Part shown: positions 22,338 through 34,866 of the stretch, piece after piece | Layout: every line of letters starts with the position of its first letter | Numbering within the stretch: position 1 is the first letter of the stretch | NCBI RefSeq assembly: GCF_921293095.1 | Contig: NW_025791658.1 | Span: forward strand, 7,192,001-7,256,000 | Direction: 5' to 3' | Length of the DNA stretch: 64,000 bases | From: Ischnura elegans | Taxonomy: Eukaryota; Arthropoda; Insecta; Odonata; Coenagrionidae | Program-made: the position numbers and the translations under genes | The notes under the pieces: model-generated | What the model was told of the DNA's origin: nothing | What the model saw: the letters and a program-made list of their open reading frames with translations, nothing else | Databases searched by the model: none

Positions 22338-23861
22338 CGCATTTTTTCTATATTTTTTGATAATTTGGCTTTGCTTTTGGACAAATGTCTCGTTAAAAAC
22401 CGTTTTATTATCCTTTGTGGTGATTTCAATGTTGATTTTAGTCAGATTAGTAATATGAGCACCTGTCTGTGGGACCTATTTTCAGCATTTAATATCAAGC
22501 AAACAATATTTGTTCCTACTAGACAAACTTCCCAATCTGCCTCAACTATTGATAATATTTTTTGCAACTTGAAGTGTGAGCTGGGCACAGCAGTTGAATC
22601 ACATCTTTCAGACCACCATGCTATAATAACGATAATGGAAATATTTTCCGAATATTCTCCCTCTAAGAGGACTAAAGCTAAAAAAAGGTTTTTCACTCCT
22701 GAAAATATCAGTGAATTTTGTAATGCTATGCAATTGACAACCTGGGATACTGTTTATTGTTCAGTCTCAGTAAATGACAAATTCAATATCTTTCTCACAC
22801 TCTTTAACAGCTGTTTTCCATTAGAAAATTCTAAATCAAGTAGGTCTCCTAGTAAAACTTGGATTACTCCTGATATTATCCATAATGCACAAGTTCTCAA
22901 ATCTCTATGGGTTAGTTATAAAGCTACAAATGATAGTGAATTAAAACGTCAGTATATTGACTTTAAAAAGCACTGCTCCAGTGTGATCAACAGCACCAGA
23001 AAAATGTATAACATCAAATCAATTTCCTCCTCCAATAACAAATCTAAACCGCCTGGAACATTATTTATAATACCTATGGGAAATCCAAGGACATTAATTT
23101 TACCTAATCAATTCTCCACAATAACATTTCAATTCATGACCCTGAGCAAATTGCCACCTTCTTCAACAATCATTTCCTGGATACCATTACAAAACCAGCT
23201 ACTGGACGCATTAACTCAGATAACTACTCACATATACATTCAGTTATGAATAATATATACTTTTACCCTACATGTGAAAAGGAAATTGAATCTGTAATTT
23301 AAAAAAAATTAATTTAAAACACTCAGCTGGATGGGATGAGATTCCATGCTCCCTTCTTAAAAGAAATTGCATGAACTTACCTCTCACTCCTATCACGCAT
23401 CTGGTCAATGCCTCTCTTTCCTCTGGCATCTTTCCTGATAAACTACAGATGGCTACTGTGGTTCCCTTACTCAAAAAGGGTGATCCTCATGATATGGATA
23501 ACTATTGACCTGTCTCTAAATTATCAGTCTTCTAAAAAATATTTGAAAGTATCATTTCAAGGTGGATTATGTCTTTTTTAATCAAGAACAATGTTCTATC
23601 AAAAAGCCAATTTGGTTTCATAGGTGGCCTCTCTGCTGAATTTGCCATTTAAAATTTATTGATGCTGTCATTGATGGTCTCGATCATCATTTACATACCA
23701 TTGGGATTTTTTATGATCTCACTAAATCTTTTGACTCTGTTGACCTGGAGATTCTTCTTATGAAAGTTCACTTCTATGGAATAAGGGGCATCCCTAACAA
23801 CCTCATTAGATCTTTTCTTTCAAATAGGATTCAATCAGTAACTGTTACACATGTCATGACG
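22338..23861 (+). pseudogene. non-LTR retrotransposon relic (endonuclease and RT)
   Basis: The frame up to 23249 shows the C-terminal half of an APE-type endonuclease, with CGDFNVDFSQ and SHLSDHHAIIT. After frameshifts, RT N-terminal motifs follow: SAGWDEIP, then VVPLLKKGDPHDMDNY, QFGF and YDLTKSFDSVD-like remnants with stops. The element lacks its 5' end (starts in the endonuclease next to the THAP fragment) and its 3' half (cut at 23861 inside candidate exon X copy 2). It is related to, but clearly older than, the element at 25834-28592. Confidence 0.75.
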
Positions 23862-23964
23862 GAAATGGCTCCTTCTTCGCCCCCGCAAGCTTCCTGTTGT
23901 GGTCTGTCAAGATAGCTCTTGTGCCCTCAGCATCCAAGACATTCTCTGGAGAGGCAGTTTTGAC
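23862..23964 (-). other. candidate exon X, copy 2 (truncated)
   Basis: Same 39-codon frame and acceptor as the other copies, but the last ~14 nt and the donor are replaced by the retroelement junction. It cannot be spliced normally. Confidence 0.45.
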
Positions 23965-24104
23965 CTGGGCCAACAACAGAGATACAGATATATAGCAAGA
24001 AATAAAGAGATAAAGAAATATACAGGGTGCCAAGCCAATTGAAGCAGAAAAATTCATGCATAATTTTCGGTTTTCCGGGGATATTTTGACCCTTCAGTTG
24101 CACC

Positions 24105-24880
24105 GCAAATAACAAACAGCAGCGGGATGCGTGAATTTTATAGAGATAATATGAAAAATATCAACATCCAATACATTAAGTCTAGTGATGTGGCTTGGTC
24201 ACGTAGTAGACTTCTTGAAAGATACACCAAGGCAAAAAATATTCCAGGCACAAGAAATTTCCATCATTTTGTGCCTTTACCCGATGGAAAAGTCACTGCA
24301 AAGTTCACTGGCCTGGATGATGAGCACAGCATCATATCTGATTTTTGTTCTGAAAGTGGATTTTCCAGATAATTTGGCTGCTGGTTTGTATGCAGCTTGT
24401 ACTTACAGCAAGCAGTGTGGTACATTGGACTAGTGGAAGCTCTCAACCATGAAGAAGGTGGTACTTCAGTTAAATTCATGACACCTTAAGGGCCCTCACC
24501 TTCATTATTCTCTTGGCCAGAGAGATATGTTTGCTGTATGCCACTAGGACACATATTGTGGGTGCTTAATTCTCCTGCAACCACAAGCTCTGGGTGTCAT
24601 ACTACTTATTGAGGGAGGAAGTGGCCAACATTGAAAAAGAATATTTAGACTTTGTGAAAAACACTAAGACATCAGAATAAGAATGTGGTCAGCAATTTAA
24701 AAAGAGGAGGCTCACTTTCTAATCAATTGGTAAGGATGTTCATTTAATTTTACTGTTTTTACCTAAATTTCCAATGATATAGAATGACAAAATGAAACAT
24801 TGAAAGGGTGAAGTACCTGAGAAATTTCTCAATTCAAATGATTTGATGACAGTTCCCTATGACATTTGGTAATGTACTAT
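24105..24880 (+). pseudogene. Sola-like transposase C-terminal fragment with 3' region
   Basis: A frame from about 24127 reads KNINIQYIKSSDVAWSRSRL, then KAKNIPGTRNFHHFVPLPD, closely matching 59890-60020 in copy A. A frame break at about 24370 is followed by the family's C-terminal tail and its 3' non-coding region (ACCTAAATTTCCAATGATATAG, as at 60490). It also occurs at 29195-29975. Confidence 0.65.
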
Positions 24881-25650
24881 CATTTTCAAAAGTATGTACA
24901 CACCCATGAGCTCCACTTAACTCATGTGGTAGGGTCGGTAAAACCTTGGAAGGTTGGCACATTAGGTAACCTGCATTCCCCACCCGTACGCCACCAAGAG
25001 CCGACAAGGACGGGCACTGGGGCGATCTGGATATCGAGACAGGAGTCAAGCTACAGGCTCAAATGCCATAGCTGATAGAATCCACAGAGGAAACTCACAT
25101 CGACGCACAGGTTGGGTAGTGGGAGTGTTTTCTTGCGGGCTCCTTGGCAAGGTTTTCCCTATCTTTAGATTCATATTTGGACTTGCCATTAACCTCTCAC
25201 AAATTCGTGGCTCCGTAGACGATTAGGATTATTCTGTGCGCAGTAGATGCAGTAGAGTTGTAGGGGAGTTCGAATCCAAAGTGATTACATTTTTTTGTCA
25301 TTTTATAAAAGAATCATTGTTAACATCAACGCAGTAGACACAGTTGACTTAAGAAAAAATCAATACTGATTTTTTTAAAGAACTTTATTATACAAATTAT
25401 TAATTAATTACGGTGACTCTATATATATCTAAGTTAACATATTAATTTCTGTACGGATTTATTCACAGTGAATAAATAAGCTAGGGAGGTGGCAGTGGTT
25501 GTGTCCTCGTGTCCTTTCGGATATTTACTGCCAAATCTCCATTCAATAAAATTCCTACTCTTAGTAACTACAATTTTCACTAAATAACCAAACACACTCA
25601 TATCTGAAATCATTTTGAGAATGCTAGAGGAAAACAAATAGCCAAAGTGA
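24881..25650. other. unassigned part of duplication block
   Basis: Duplicated at 29975-30745. A GC-richer stretch (24925-25075) contains CCAAGAGCCGACAAGGACGG and may be a SINE or LINE fragment, but I cannot name it. Confidence 0.35.
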
Positions 25651-25833
25651 TTCAAAACACACCAACAGAAAGAGTAAACCTTTCAGGTAGACTCAAAGCT
25701 AAAAAATGATTTTGGATGATTCCTTAGTAGTAGATTCTAATAATAATCAACAGAAAGATTCAACTTTTCACATAGACCTAAATGTAAACAATGATTTTGG
25801 ATGATTCCTTAGCAGGAAATTGCAAAAATAATG

Positions 25834-26867
25834 GTGTTTCTATATATGCAAGACCGAACTTAAGTGTTACCAGTCTGAATCAAATTCATAGTACTGATAA
25901 AACGTTTGAATGTTGTGGTGCCATTCTGAAAATCGGTAACTACAAATATGTTATCCTTGGTGTGTATCGATCACCTAGTAGCTGTGTATTTGAATTTTTT
26001 GAAGCCCTTAATGATGCTCTTACGTTGGCATCTACTCTCAATATACAGGGTATCTTATTATATGGTGATGTTAATGTTGATCTATTAAGTGTCTCCCATG
26101 ATAAATGTGACTTGACAAATCTATTTCAAAGCTTTGTGCTTTCTGTGCTGAATAATGATCCTACTAGAGTTACCACTCAATCTGCTACCCTAATTGATGT
26201 TCTTGCAACTACTCTACTGCCCTCTTGCTTGTCAACTACAACTTTTAATATTGGGTTTTCTGATCATATGGCATTAACTTGTTTGGTCAATTTTCCGTCT
26301 ATTGGTCTCAAAAATAAGCCTAAATTTGTTAGCAAAAGAATCTTCAACATTGCTTCCAGACACACTTTCTTGCAACTAATATCTGATGAATCTTGGATGG
26401 ATATTTATACAGCATCTGATGCAAATGAAAAGTTTTATCTCTTCTTGAATACCTTTGTCAACCATTTTAATGCTGCATTTCCAGTCAAACATATCAAACA
26501 ATGCAATGGACCTTTTAACTCTAATTTCTACTCTAAGGAAATAATGGCTGAAAGTAAATCACTGCGAGATATTTACTACCACTGTAAATCAACTGATCCA
26601 GACCAGATGGAATCATATAATATGGCTCTAAAAAGATTTAAACTCAAGGTGGTTGAGCACAAAAGGGTAATCAATGAAAATTACATTTCTACTTCGAAAA
26701 ATCGTTCCAAAGCAACTTGGGAAGTTATTAAGAATAATACTAAATCTACCTCACATTGTGTCAACAACACAACTATCAATTTCAATCATCAGTCACATCT
26801 GATCCCCATGTTATTGCTAACCGTTTTAATGAACTCTTTTGTAATTCTCCTCGAAGCCCCACCATAA
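25834..26867 (+). pseudogene. non-LTR ORF2, endonuclease part
   Basis: The frame is open through the C-terminal half of an apurinic-type endonuclease: GVYRSP, then YGDVNVD (the metal-site GDxN motif) and FSDHMAL (the catalytic SDH). The N-terminal half, with the first catalytic residues, is missing because the insertion is 5'-truncated. The apparent ATG at 25791 belongs to the flanking satellite, not the element. After the endonuclease the frame shifts into the RT frame between about 26760 and 26867, probably by a one-base indel. That single break makes the ORF non-functional, but little else is damaged, so the copy is not very old. Confidence 0.8.
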
Positions 26868-28558
26868 ATTCTGCAGCCTTCAAATCTCGGACCCCTTTTC
26901 CCTGCTCAATGTACTTACAGCCCACTGATGCACATGAAGTCACTAAGCTTGTTAACTCCTTCCCCAACAATTGGTCCTCTGGAATTGATGACATCTCTAT
27001 GCCGATCATTAAAACTGTAATCCATAATATAGCAAGTCCACTAGTTGATATTATTAACACCTCTTTCCTAAGTGGTGAATTTCCCTCTCACATGAAACTA
27101 GCCATAGTATCTCCTATCCCAAAAAAAGGCTCATCTTCAGACCCCAACAATTATAGACCAATTTCTGCCCTTACTGCTTTTTCCAAAATTTTCGAAAAAG
27201 TGTTCTATTCCCGTATCATTTCTTATCTTGAATCAAAAGATATCTTACATGATTCACAGCATGGCTTCAGAAAAGCAAGATCGACAATTACTGCTGCATA
27301 TCAATTGTTAAATTCCATCTATAATGCCCGAGACAAAAATTTACACTCACTAGGAGTGTTTTATGACTTATCAAAAGCTTTTGATAGAGTCAATCATGAT
27401 ATTCTCTTACTTAAGCTGGCCAACATTGGAATAAGAGGAAAAACCTTGGACTGGATAAGATCATATTTAACTGGTAGGAAACAAATTGTGAAATATACGT
27501 GCCGGTCACAGTATAGTAATGATGTATCATTCTCTTCTCCTTTAGATATTAATACTGGGGTCCCCCAAGGTTCCATACTTGGCCCCCTCCTATTTATTAT
27601 TTTTGTTAATGACCTACCAAACCTGTTTCCTCAACAGGATGTTGTGTTATATGCTGATGATACTTCATGTCTGTCACATTCTAGAAATATTTCTCATCTG
27701 GTAAATTCTGTCAATACTTCAATTTCCAGGATGGCTGAGTGGTGCAATACCAACCATTTATCAATTAACATTAACAAAACTGTTTTCTTGGATTTCCACC
27801 CTAAGAGTGTCACACCTATAATTAATCACCAACTTAATCTGATGACTGAGCCCATTACCCAAAGTAACTGTGTTAAATTCTTAAGTCTTCTGGTTTCAGA
27901 CAACCTTAAATGGACACCACACATTGAAGCCATCATGAATCGAGTTAGCACTGGTATTTTTATGCTTAGAAGGCTGGCCCCATTTCTATCTCTTTCTACC
28001 CTCAAACTTATCTACCATGCTAATGTTCATGCTCATATATCTTATGGTATTATGTTCTGGGGAATTTCACACCATGCAAAAAAATTATTTTCTCTTCAGA
28101 AGCAAGCATTGAAAGCTATGGTTCAAGTGCCTAAGAGGACTCCTGGTAAACCGATCTTTTTAGACCTAAAAATATTAACACTTCCCTCCATTTTTATCTT
28201 GAATTGTGCCACTTTTGTTAAAATGCATCCTGAGCATTTTCCTAGAAATCATGAATGGCATGACTACCACACTCGCTCAAAATGTGACGTTCACCTCAAA
28301 AGTCACCATCTCTCTCTAGCTCTCAAGGGACCTCATCACACTCCATCCATCATTTTTAATAAACTTCCATCTGAACTGAAAAGATGTCCCCCTTCCCTTT
28401 TCAAAGTTAAATTATGTAATTTTTTAGCAGGTAAAGCCTATTATGATATTAGCGATTATTTAAATGATTCTATGTTATTTGTATTATTGTATTTATGTAA
28501 TTTGTATCATAGTGATTTTTGTGACGAAACCATGCAATGTATATTGCCAGTTCGGTGA
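26756..28558 (+). pseudogene. non-LTR ORF2, reverse transcriptase part
   Basis: The 600-residue frame holds the RT signature blocks in order: NNYRPISAL (about residues 131-139), HGFRKARST (169), FYDLSKAFDRVNH (202), TGVPQGSILGPLLF (267) and the catalytic YADD (299-302). A C-terminal region with a conserved thumb and linker follows, to a natural stop just before the (TTA)n tail. The enzyme would prime reverse transcription at a nicked target. The frame is intact from before the RT to the stop; loss of function comes from the upstream truncation and frameshift. Its start is not a real initiation site. Confidence 0.85.
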
Positions 28559-28727
28559 ATAAAAAACTATTATTATTATTATTATTATTATTTACCACAA
28601 GATATCATCAACTAAATATTCTAATCATTTATGCTTAGTTTAAAAATATGAATGTTACTCATCGTAATTCCATTGATTAGTGGAAAATTTAATACTGCGC
28701 AGAGAAGGAACCTAAAATATTACTTAC

Positions 28728-28794
28728 CAATTTAAAGTCATCTACAAAATCCCTTGATAGAAATTCTACAGGTATAACATTGGAAGATGGCATT
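28728..28794 (-). other. candidate exon Y, copy 3
   Basis: 67 nt between TTTTCTAAAAG and GTAAGT, one open frame (SSNVIPVEFLSRDFVDDFKL). It differs from copy 1 at a few positions only. Confidence 0.4.
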
Positions 28795-28941
28795 CTTTTA
28801 GAAAATCAAAATATCGCTGTCAAAAAAAGAAGAAAAGGAAATTTCTGTCCAAACTAGATGAGAAGAACTTCAAAATTTCTGCATGGCGAGTTTAGATTAA
28901 CAAAAAATGGGTTGAATTGATTACATGGATTTCATGCATAC

Positions 28942-29058
28942 CTTGGAATTCTTGAGAAATGCCTCCTTCTTCGCCCCCGCAAGCTTCCTGTTGTGGTCTG
29001 TCAAGATAGCTCTTGTGCCCTCAGCATCCAAGACATTCTCTGGAGAGGCAGTTTTGAC
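28942..29058 (-). other. candidate exon X, copy 3
   Basis: 117 nt, acceptor TTTTTGGCCCAG and donor GTATGC. Frame intact, ending GAKKEAFLKNSK. Same features as copy 1. Confidence 0.5.
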
Positions 29059-29194
29059 CTGGGCCAAAAACAGAGACACAGAAATATAGCAAGAAATAAA
29101 GAGATAAAGAAATATACAGGGTGCCAGGCCAATTGAAGCAGAAAAATTCATGCATAATTTTCGGTTTTCCGGGGATATTTTGACCCTTCAGTTG

Positions 29195-29975
29195 CGCCGC
29201 AAATAACAAACAGCAGTGGGATGCGTGAATTTTATAGAGATAATATGAAAAAAATCAACATCCAATACATTAAGTCTAGTAATGTGGCTTGGTCACGTAG
29301 TAGACTTCTTGAAAGATACACCAAGGCAAAAAATATTCCAGGCACAAGAAATTTCCATTATTTTGTGCATTTACCCGATGGAAAAGTCACTGCAAAGTTC
29401 ACTGGCCTGGATGATGAGCACAGCATCATATCTGATTTTTGTTCTGAAAGTGGATTTTCCAGATAATTTGGCTGCTGGTTTGTATGCAGCTTGTACTTAC
29501 AGCAAGCAGTGTGGTACATTGGACTAGTGGAAGCTCTCAACCATGAAGAAGGTGGTATTTCAGTTAAATTCATGACACCTAAAGGGCCCTCACCTTCATT
29601 ATTCTCTTGGCCAGAGAGATATGTTTGCTGTATGCCACTAGGACACATATTGTGGGTGCTTAATTCTCCTGCAACCACAAGCTCTGGGTGTCATACTACT
29701 TGTTGAGGGAGGAAGTGGCCAACATTAAAAAAGAATATTTAGACTTTGTGAAAAACACTAAGACATCAGAATAAGAATGTGGTCAGCAATTTAAAAAGAG
29801 GAGGCTCACTTTCTAATCAATTGGTAAGGATGTTCATTTAATTTTACTGTTTTTACCTAAATTTCCAATGATATAGAATGACAAAATGAAACATTGAAAG
29901 GGTGAAGTACCTGAGAAATTTCTCAATTCAAATGATTTGATGACAGTTCCCTATGACATTTGGTAATGTACTATC
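29195..29975 (+). pseudogene. Sola-like transposase C-terminal fragment
   Basis: Near-identical to 24105-24880, including the same frame break. The left edge (CGCAAATAACAAACAGCAGT) matches ...CAGCAAATAACAAACAGTAG at 59845 in copy A, which fixes the orientation. Confidence 0.65.
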
Positions 29976-30744
29976 ATTTTCAAAAGTATGTACACACCCA
30001 TGAGCTCCACTTAACTCATGTGGTAGGGTCGGTAAAACCTTGGAAGGTTGGCACATTAGGTAACCTGCATTCCCCACCCGTACACCACCAAGAGCCGACA
30101 AGGACGGGCACTGGGGCGATCCGGATATCGAGACAGGAGTCAAGCTACAGGCTCAAATGCCATAGCTGATAGAATCCACAAAGGAAACTCATGTCCACGC
30201 ACAGGTTGGGTAGTGGGAGTGTTTTCTTGCGGGCTCCTTGGCAAGGTTTTCCCTATCTTTAGATTCATATTTGGACTTGCCATTAACCTCTCACAAATTC
30301 GTGGCTCCGTAGACGATTAGGATTATTCTGTGCGCAGTAGATGCAGTAGAGTTGTAGGGGAGTTTGAATCCAAAGTGATTACATTTTTTTGTCATTTTAT
30401 AAAAGAATCATTGTTAACATCAACGCAGTAGACACAGTTGACTTAAGAAAGAATCAATACTGATTTTTTTAAAGGACTTTATTATACAAATTATTAATTA
30501 ATTACGGTGACTCTATATATATCTAAGTTAACATATTAATTTCTGTACGAATTTATTCACAGTGAATAAATAAGCTAGGGAGGTGGCAGTGGTTGTGTCC
30601 TCGTGCCCTTTCGGATATTTATTGCCAAATCTACATTCAATAAAATTCCTACTCTTAGTAACTACAATTTTCACTAAATAACCAAACACACTCATAGTTG
30701 AAATCATTTTGAGAATGCTAGAGGAAAACAAATAGCCAAAATGA
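29976..30744. other. unassigned part of duplication block
   Basis: Second copy of 24881-25650; no gene seen. Confidence 0.35.
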
Positions 30745-31130
30745 TTCAAAACACACCAACAGAAAGAGTAAACCTTTCAGGTAGACTCAAAGCTAAAAAA
30801 TGATTTTGGATGATTCCTTAGTAGGAGATTCTAAAAATAATCAACAGAAAGATTCAACTTTTCACATAGACCCAAATGTAAACAATGATTTTGGATGATT
30901 CCTTAGCAGGAAATTGCAAAAATAATCGACAGAAAGAGTCAACCATTTAGGTATACTCATGTATGAGCTATGCATTTGGTTAAACTCTCAGTAGAAAAAA
31001 AAACTCAAACTAATTGACAGAAATAGTCAACCTCTTAGGTAGAATCAACAATGAACTTAAGATTTGTTAATTGCTCATTATGATAATTATAATAAATAGA
31101 CTGAAAGAGTACACCATTTTGGTAGACTCC
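30745..31130. repeat. palindromic-core satellite, partial array
   Basis: About five units of the array described at 13384-14060 (cores five to nine), with the same spacing. Confidence 0.7.
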
Positions 31131-31868
31131 ACAAGTGGCCCTATGTACTCTCACAGAGTTGTTTTTTTCCATATTGGTGCTGCTGTCCGGTATACCGGAT
31201 GGTAGACTTTTTCTTCATTCTCTAAAACTGAAGAATATCAAGGAACTGCTGCATGTAAGGTTTTGAAATTAAGTTGAGCTATTTCATAGATGCAAGAATT
31301 TCTTTCCCAGAGTTAACTTCCATTTCCCATCTTATATCCACGTTAAATTACATGTATTGTTCTTACACGATTTATGCTGACATCACTGACAAAGTGAAAA
31401 TGGAATAAGACTGAGCCCATTTCAAAGTTTCATGCTTATTTTTCCCTTAATTGGAAAATGAATAAAATCAAAGCTAGTTTTTACTATGATTTCACCAAGT
31501 TGCGCTAGACTTATCTAAGAACTGTCAGCACAGTATCGACACTGGTATCTCTCACTACATATGGGTGTTTTGCTGATTTTTTTGCACACAAAACATAAGG
31601 GTTAAACATTTGTAGAAGTAAGGTATAGATACTATATGAATCTTTGACTCCAAAAAATGCTGCATTTCACAAGACAGCAAACAAAAATTTGCTCGTCATT
31701 GTACAAACTAGTGAAATACTCTACAGAATGAAAAATTAACCTATCTCATGAAATATCAATAGAAAAGCAATTGATATAAGCACGCAAGAGTGAGTGAAGA
31801 TAAGTATTCTTCCCAGCTCAACTCATAAGTGAAATTATGAAAAACAGAAAGTATGGATACATGAATAA

Positions 31869-33206
31869 TAGGGTAAATTCCTTCATCAAAGAAATTGAAA
31901 GGCATTTATTGCAATTCGTTACCCATTATTAGTGAATTCATTATATACAAATTATTTGGTGTTAGAAATCCCAGATTAGACGAATGTTTATGGTCATTTT
32001 TAACCTAATTTGAAAAAGTTCAGATTGGCACCCATGCAATACCACTCCACGTGACGTCACAGGGACCTAGATGCTATGAGAGTAAATGCGATGGTGGTTG
32101 GCGTAACATGGTGAAACTCCTTCATGATGCACAAAGGTTAAAAGTAAGTGTTTTTTTAACCTTTGTGCTATGAGAGTAGTCAGGAGTTTGATATCATCTG
32201 AGATTACCAATGCATGCATTAGGCACAGAGCTTAAGAAAACATTTCTTAATAATCACCTATTAAAATTGCCTAAGGTCGGAAAGTTTCCTTCAGTTGATA
32301 GGGTATTAATAATCCTAATTTATGCCAAGCTCTACCTACTAGCAGGGTACTCTACGCTACGGCCATGCTTAGCAGCAAGCAGCCTGCATCATAGCAGCGT
32401 TCATAGCCTTACACCCAGACAGCCTCACACAGCAGCAGCCAGAGGTCACACCATTTTTTCCCAGCATTCATACTTAGCCATCCCATTTTAATCCAGAAAA
32501 ATAGATATCCTCGTTTAAAAATGTAGTGCTTTAATTATTTAAATATTGTCATTTAAAAAGCCTGACATATGTACTCCATAAAATACAAATCATTTGGTTT
32601 TATATATTCTTGTTTATACGAATGGCAATGGACAACTTTAACCTCATTTGAAAAAGGCCAGATTGGCGCCCATTCTATGTACTTCCACGTGACGTCACAG
32701 GGACCTAGTTTTTACACGAGTAGATAGGAGTTTTACATCGTCTGACATTACCAATGCATGCCGGAGGCACAGAGCTCAGGGAAACATCTCTTAATTATCA
32801 CCTATTTAAATTACATATTGTGGCAAAATTTCCTTTGTTTGATAGGGTATTAATAATCCAAGCCAATAATAATTATTTAAGCCCAGTGCTACCTGCTAGT
32901 AGGGTTATCCACTATCTGCTAGCATCCTGCATCATAGCCTTGCACCAAGGTGCCTCACAAGGTGGCAGCCGGAACTAGAATGATGTCACACAGATTTTTC
33001 CCAGCATTCATACTTAACCATCACGTTAGGCGTTTTTTGCGAGCTTGAAAATTTTCACCATTGATTTCATTGCAAAAAATAGTTATGGTCTTTTAAAAAT
33101 CTTGTGCTTTATTAATTTAAGTATTGCCATTTAAAAAGCGTGAAATACGTACACCAGAAGTGATTATCTTTTGATTTAGGCAATAAAATATAATAGGAAA
33201 CCACCA
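31869..33206 (+). mobile_element. two MITE-1 copies joined head to tail (duplicate)
   Basis: Equivalent of 14801-16034. CACGTGACGTCA occurs at 32048-32059 and 32686-32697. It differs from the other pair by an extra 94 bp at 32085-32178. Confidence 0.75.
32072..32178. repeat. 81-bp hairpin insertion with 13-bp duplication
   Basis: TGCTATGAGAGTA occurs at 32072-32084 and again at 32166-32178; the paralogous site near 14995 has it once. The intervening 81 bp include a 15-bp perfect stem (GCACAAAGGTTAAAA at 32129-32143 against 32154-32168) whose right arm runs into the second copy of the duplication. Confidence 0.8.
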
Positions 33207-33463
33207 ATTTCAGGTGTTTTATCCTTCACAATCAGTTACAACACTCTCTCTCGACTTATATATATAGAGTTATTGGCTAGCCGTGGATAGCACTCACCTA
33301 CTGAATCCATCTTAGACTTATGGGTCATCGTACAACTCTCAATCAGCTCTCCATCCTTGGCAAATGAAGGCTGTAAGAAAGTATCACCACGTGAATCATG
33401 TATGGAAGGGAACAATGGAACTATTTTAGAAAGAGATAAATTAAAACTGTCTTTCAAAACATA

Positions 33464-34135
33464 CAACAGCAGACTCCCGATTATCCGGGTTGCAGATTCT
33501 AGCTCAAATTTTCTGAGATCTTTTTTAAAAGAAATCAAATGCAAAATCATCGGAATTTCGGCGTTAATGCTAGGATCACCGGGCTTATTATGTCCGTTAG
33601 ATCCCCTTTGGAAAACGGAAGCGATCGGTTGCTGGCTGCATTCACGGGTGCACCGTGTTCCTCTTTTCCGAGACTCGCCATGCACCACCTCGCTCCGTGA
33701 TCACGGATACACGTCCCGCAGCAGTTGCAACCCGGGCAACTTGATGAGATGTGACTAGGTGGCATGGTGCCTGTAAGCATTGTTCCGACGTCGAGCAGTG
33801 GTTTTGAAGCATTCATGCAAACCACTTTTCAGTATCCACGATCACACATGCGCTGATGAGTGGTTTTTGAAACCAGGCCTTACATGGAGCATTTGTAATA
33901 CAAAGACAACCATGTTATCGCTGCTAAAAATATCGCGATCTGGCAAAGAAAGCTCTCATTGACTCTAGGAAGGACTCCAAAATAACAGAAAAGTTGCTTG
34001 TATAATAATTTATTCTTTGTTCTATGTAAATTATGAGCATTGCAAGACATTTTAAGAGAAAGTTTGGGTTATCCGTCTTTTCCGATAATTCGAGCCGTCC
34101 TTCGCCATCATTAGCCATTAGGATAATCGGGATTG
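33464..34135. mobile_element. TA-flanked pogo/Tigger-like MITE (duplicate)
   Basis: Second copy of 16292-16979 within the duplicated block; ends and TA duplications conserved. Confidence 0.7.
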
Positions 34136-34394
34136 TACTTTACATCAAAATTTGAAATTTTGGTCAGAACTATTTTTTTACAAAGAAATTCTATCTTCAA
34201 CACACTGAGGATATTCAAAATAGACTTGTACAGTAGCTCTTACCTTGATGTTAGTGTTTTACCACATGATATCATCAACTAAATATTCTAATCATTTATG
34301 CTTAGTTTAAAAATATGAATGTTACTCTTAGTAATTTCATTGATTAGTGGAAAATTTAATACTGCGCAGAGAAGGAACCTTAAATATTACTTAC

Positions 34395-34461
34395 CAATTT
34401 AAAGTCATCTACAAAATCCCTTGTTAGAAATTCTACAGGTATAACATTGGAAGATGGCAAT
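34395..34461 (-). other. candidate exon Y, copy 4
   Basis: 67 nt between TTTTCTAAAAG and GTAAGT; frame open, with one serine-to-threonine change (EFLTRDF). Confidence 0.4.
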
Positions 34462-34608
34462 CTTTTAGAAAATCAAAATATCGCTGTCAAAAAAAGAAGA
34501 AAAGGAAATTTCTGTCCACACTAGATGAGAAGAACTTCAAAATTTCTGCATGGCAAGTTTAGATTAACAAAAAATGGGTTGAATTGATTACATGGATTTC
34601 ATGCATAC

Positions 34609-34725
34609 CTTGGAATTCTTGAGAAATGCCTCCTTCTTCGCCCCCGCAAGCTTCCTGTTGTGGTCTGTCAAGATAGCTCTTGTGCCCTCAGCATCCAAGA
34701 CATTCTCTGGAGAGGCATTTTTGAC
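34609..34725 (-). other. candidate exon X, copy 4
   Basis: 117 nt, acceptor and donor intact, frame open; one change near the start (VKNASPEN instead of VKTASPEN). Confidence 0.5.
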
Positions 34726-34866
34726 CTGGGCCAAAAACAGAGACACAGAAATATGGCAAGAAATAAAGAGATAAAGAAATACACAGGGTGCCAAGCCAAT
34801 TGAAGCAGAAAAATTCATGCATAATTTTCGGTTTTCCGGGGATATTTTGACCCTTCAGTTGCACCG

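Larger units (their letters stand above)
23862..25833. repeat. segmental duplication block, copy 2 (left half)
   Basis: Matches 28956-30925 at very high identity: exon X, Sola fragment, unassigned GC-richer part, and the start of the satellite. It stops where the non-LTR element begins. The homologous continuation (about 3.2 kb in the other copies) is missing, and the block restarts at 28592. Confidence 0.85.
25834..28592 (+). mobile_element. 5'-truncated non-LTR retrotransposon (CR1/L2/Jockey group)
   Basis: The element starts abruptly at 25834 within satellite sequence (AAAAATAAT, then GGTGTTTCT) and ends in a (TTA)n tail after GGTGAATAAA. It keeps the C-terminal half of the APE endonuclease and the whole reverse transcriptase. 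A microsatellite 3' tail and this RT layout fit the CR1/L2/Jockey assemblage. No flanking target duplication was found; instead, about 3.2 kb of the duplicated block is missing at the site. Confidence 0.85.

Noticed and set aside
24127-24372. 81-residue complete small protein (and its twin at 29221)
   Set aside because: It is the C-terminal part of the Sola-like transposase. The internal ATG is not a real start, and the frame breaks at the same place in both copies.
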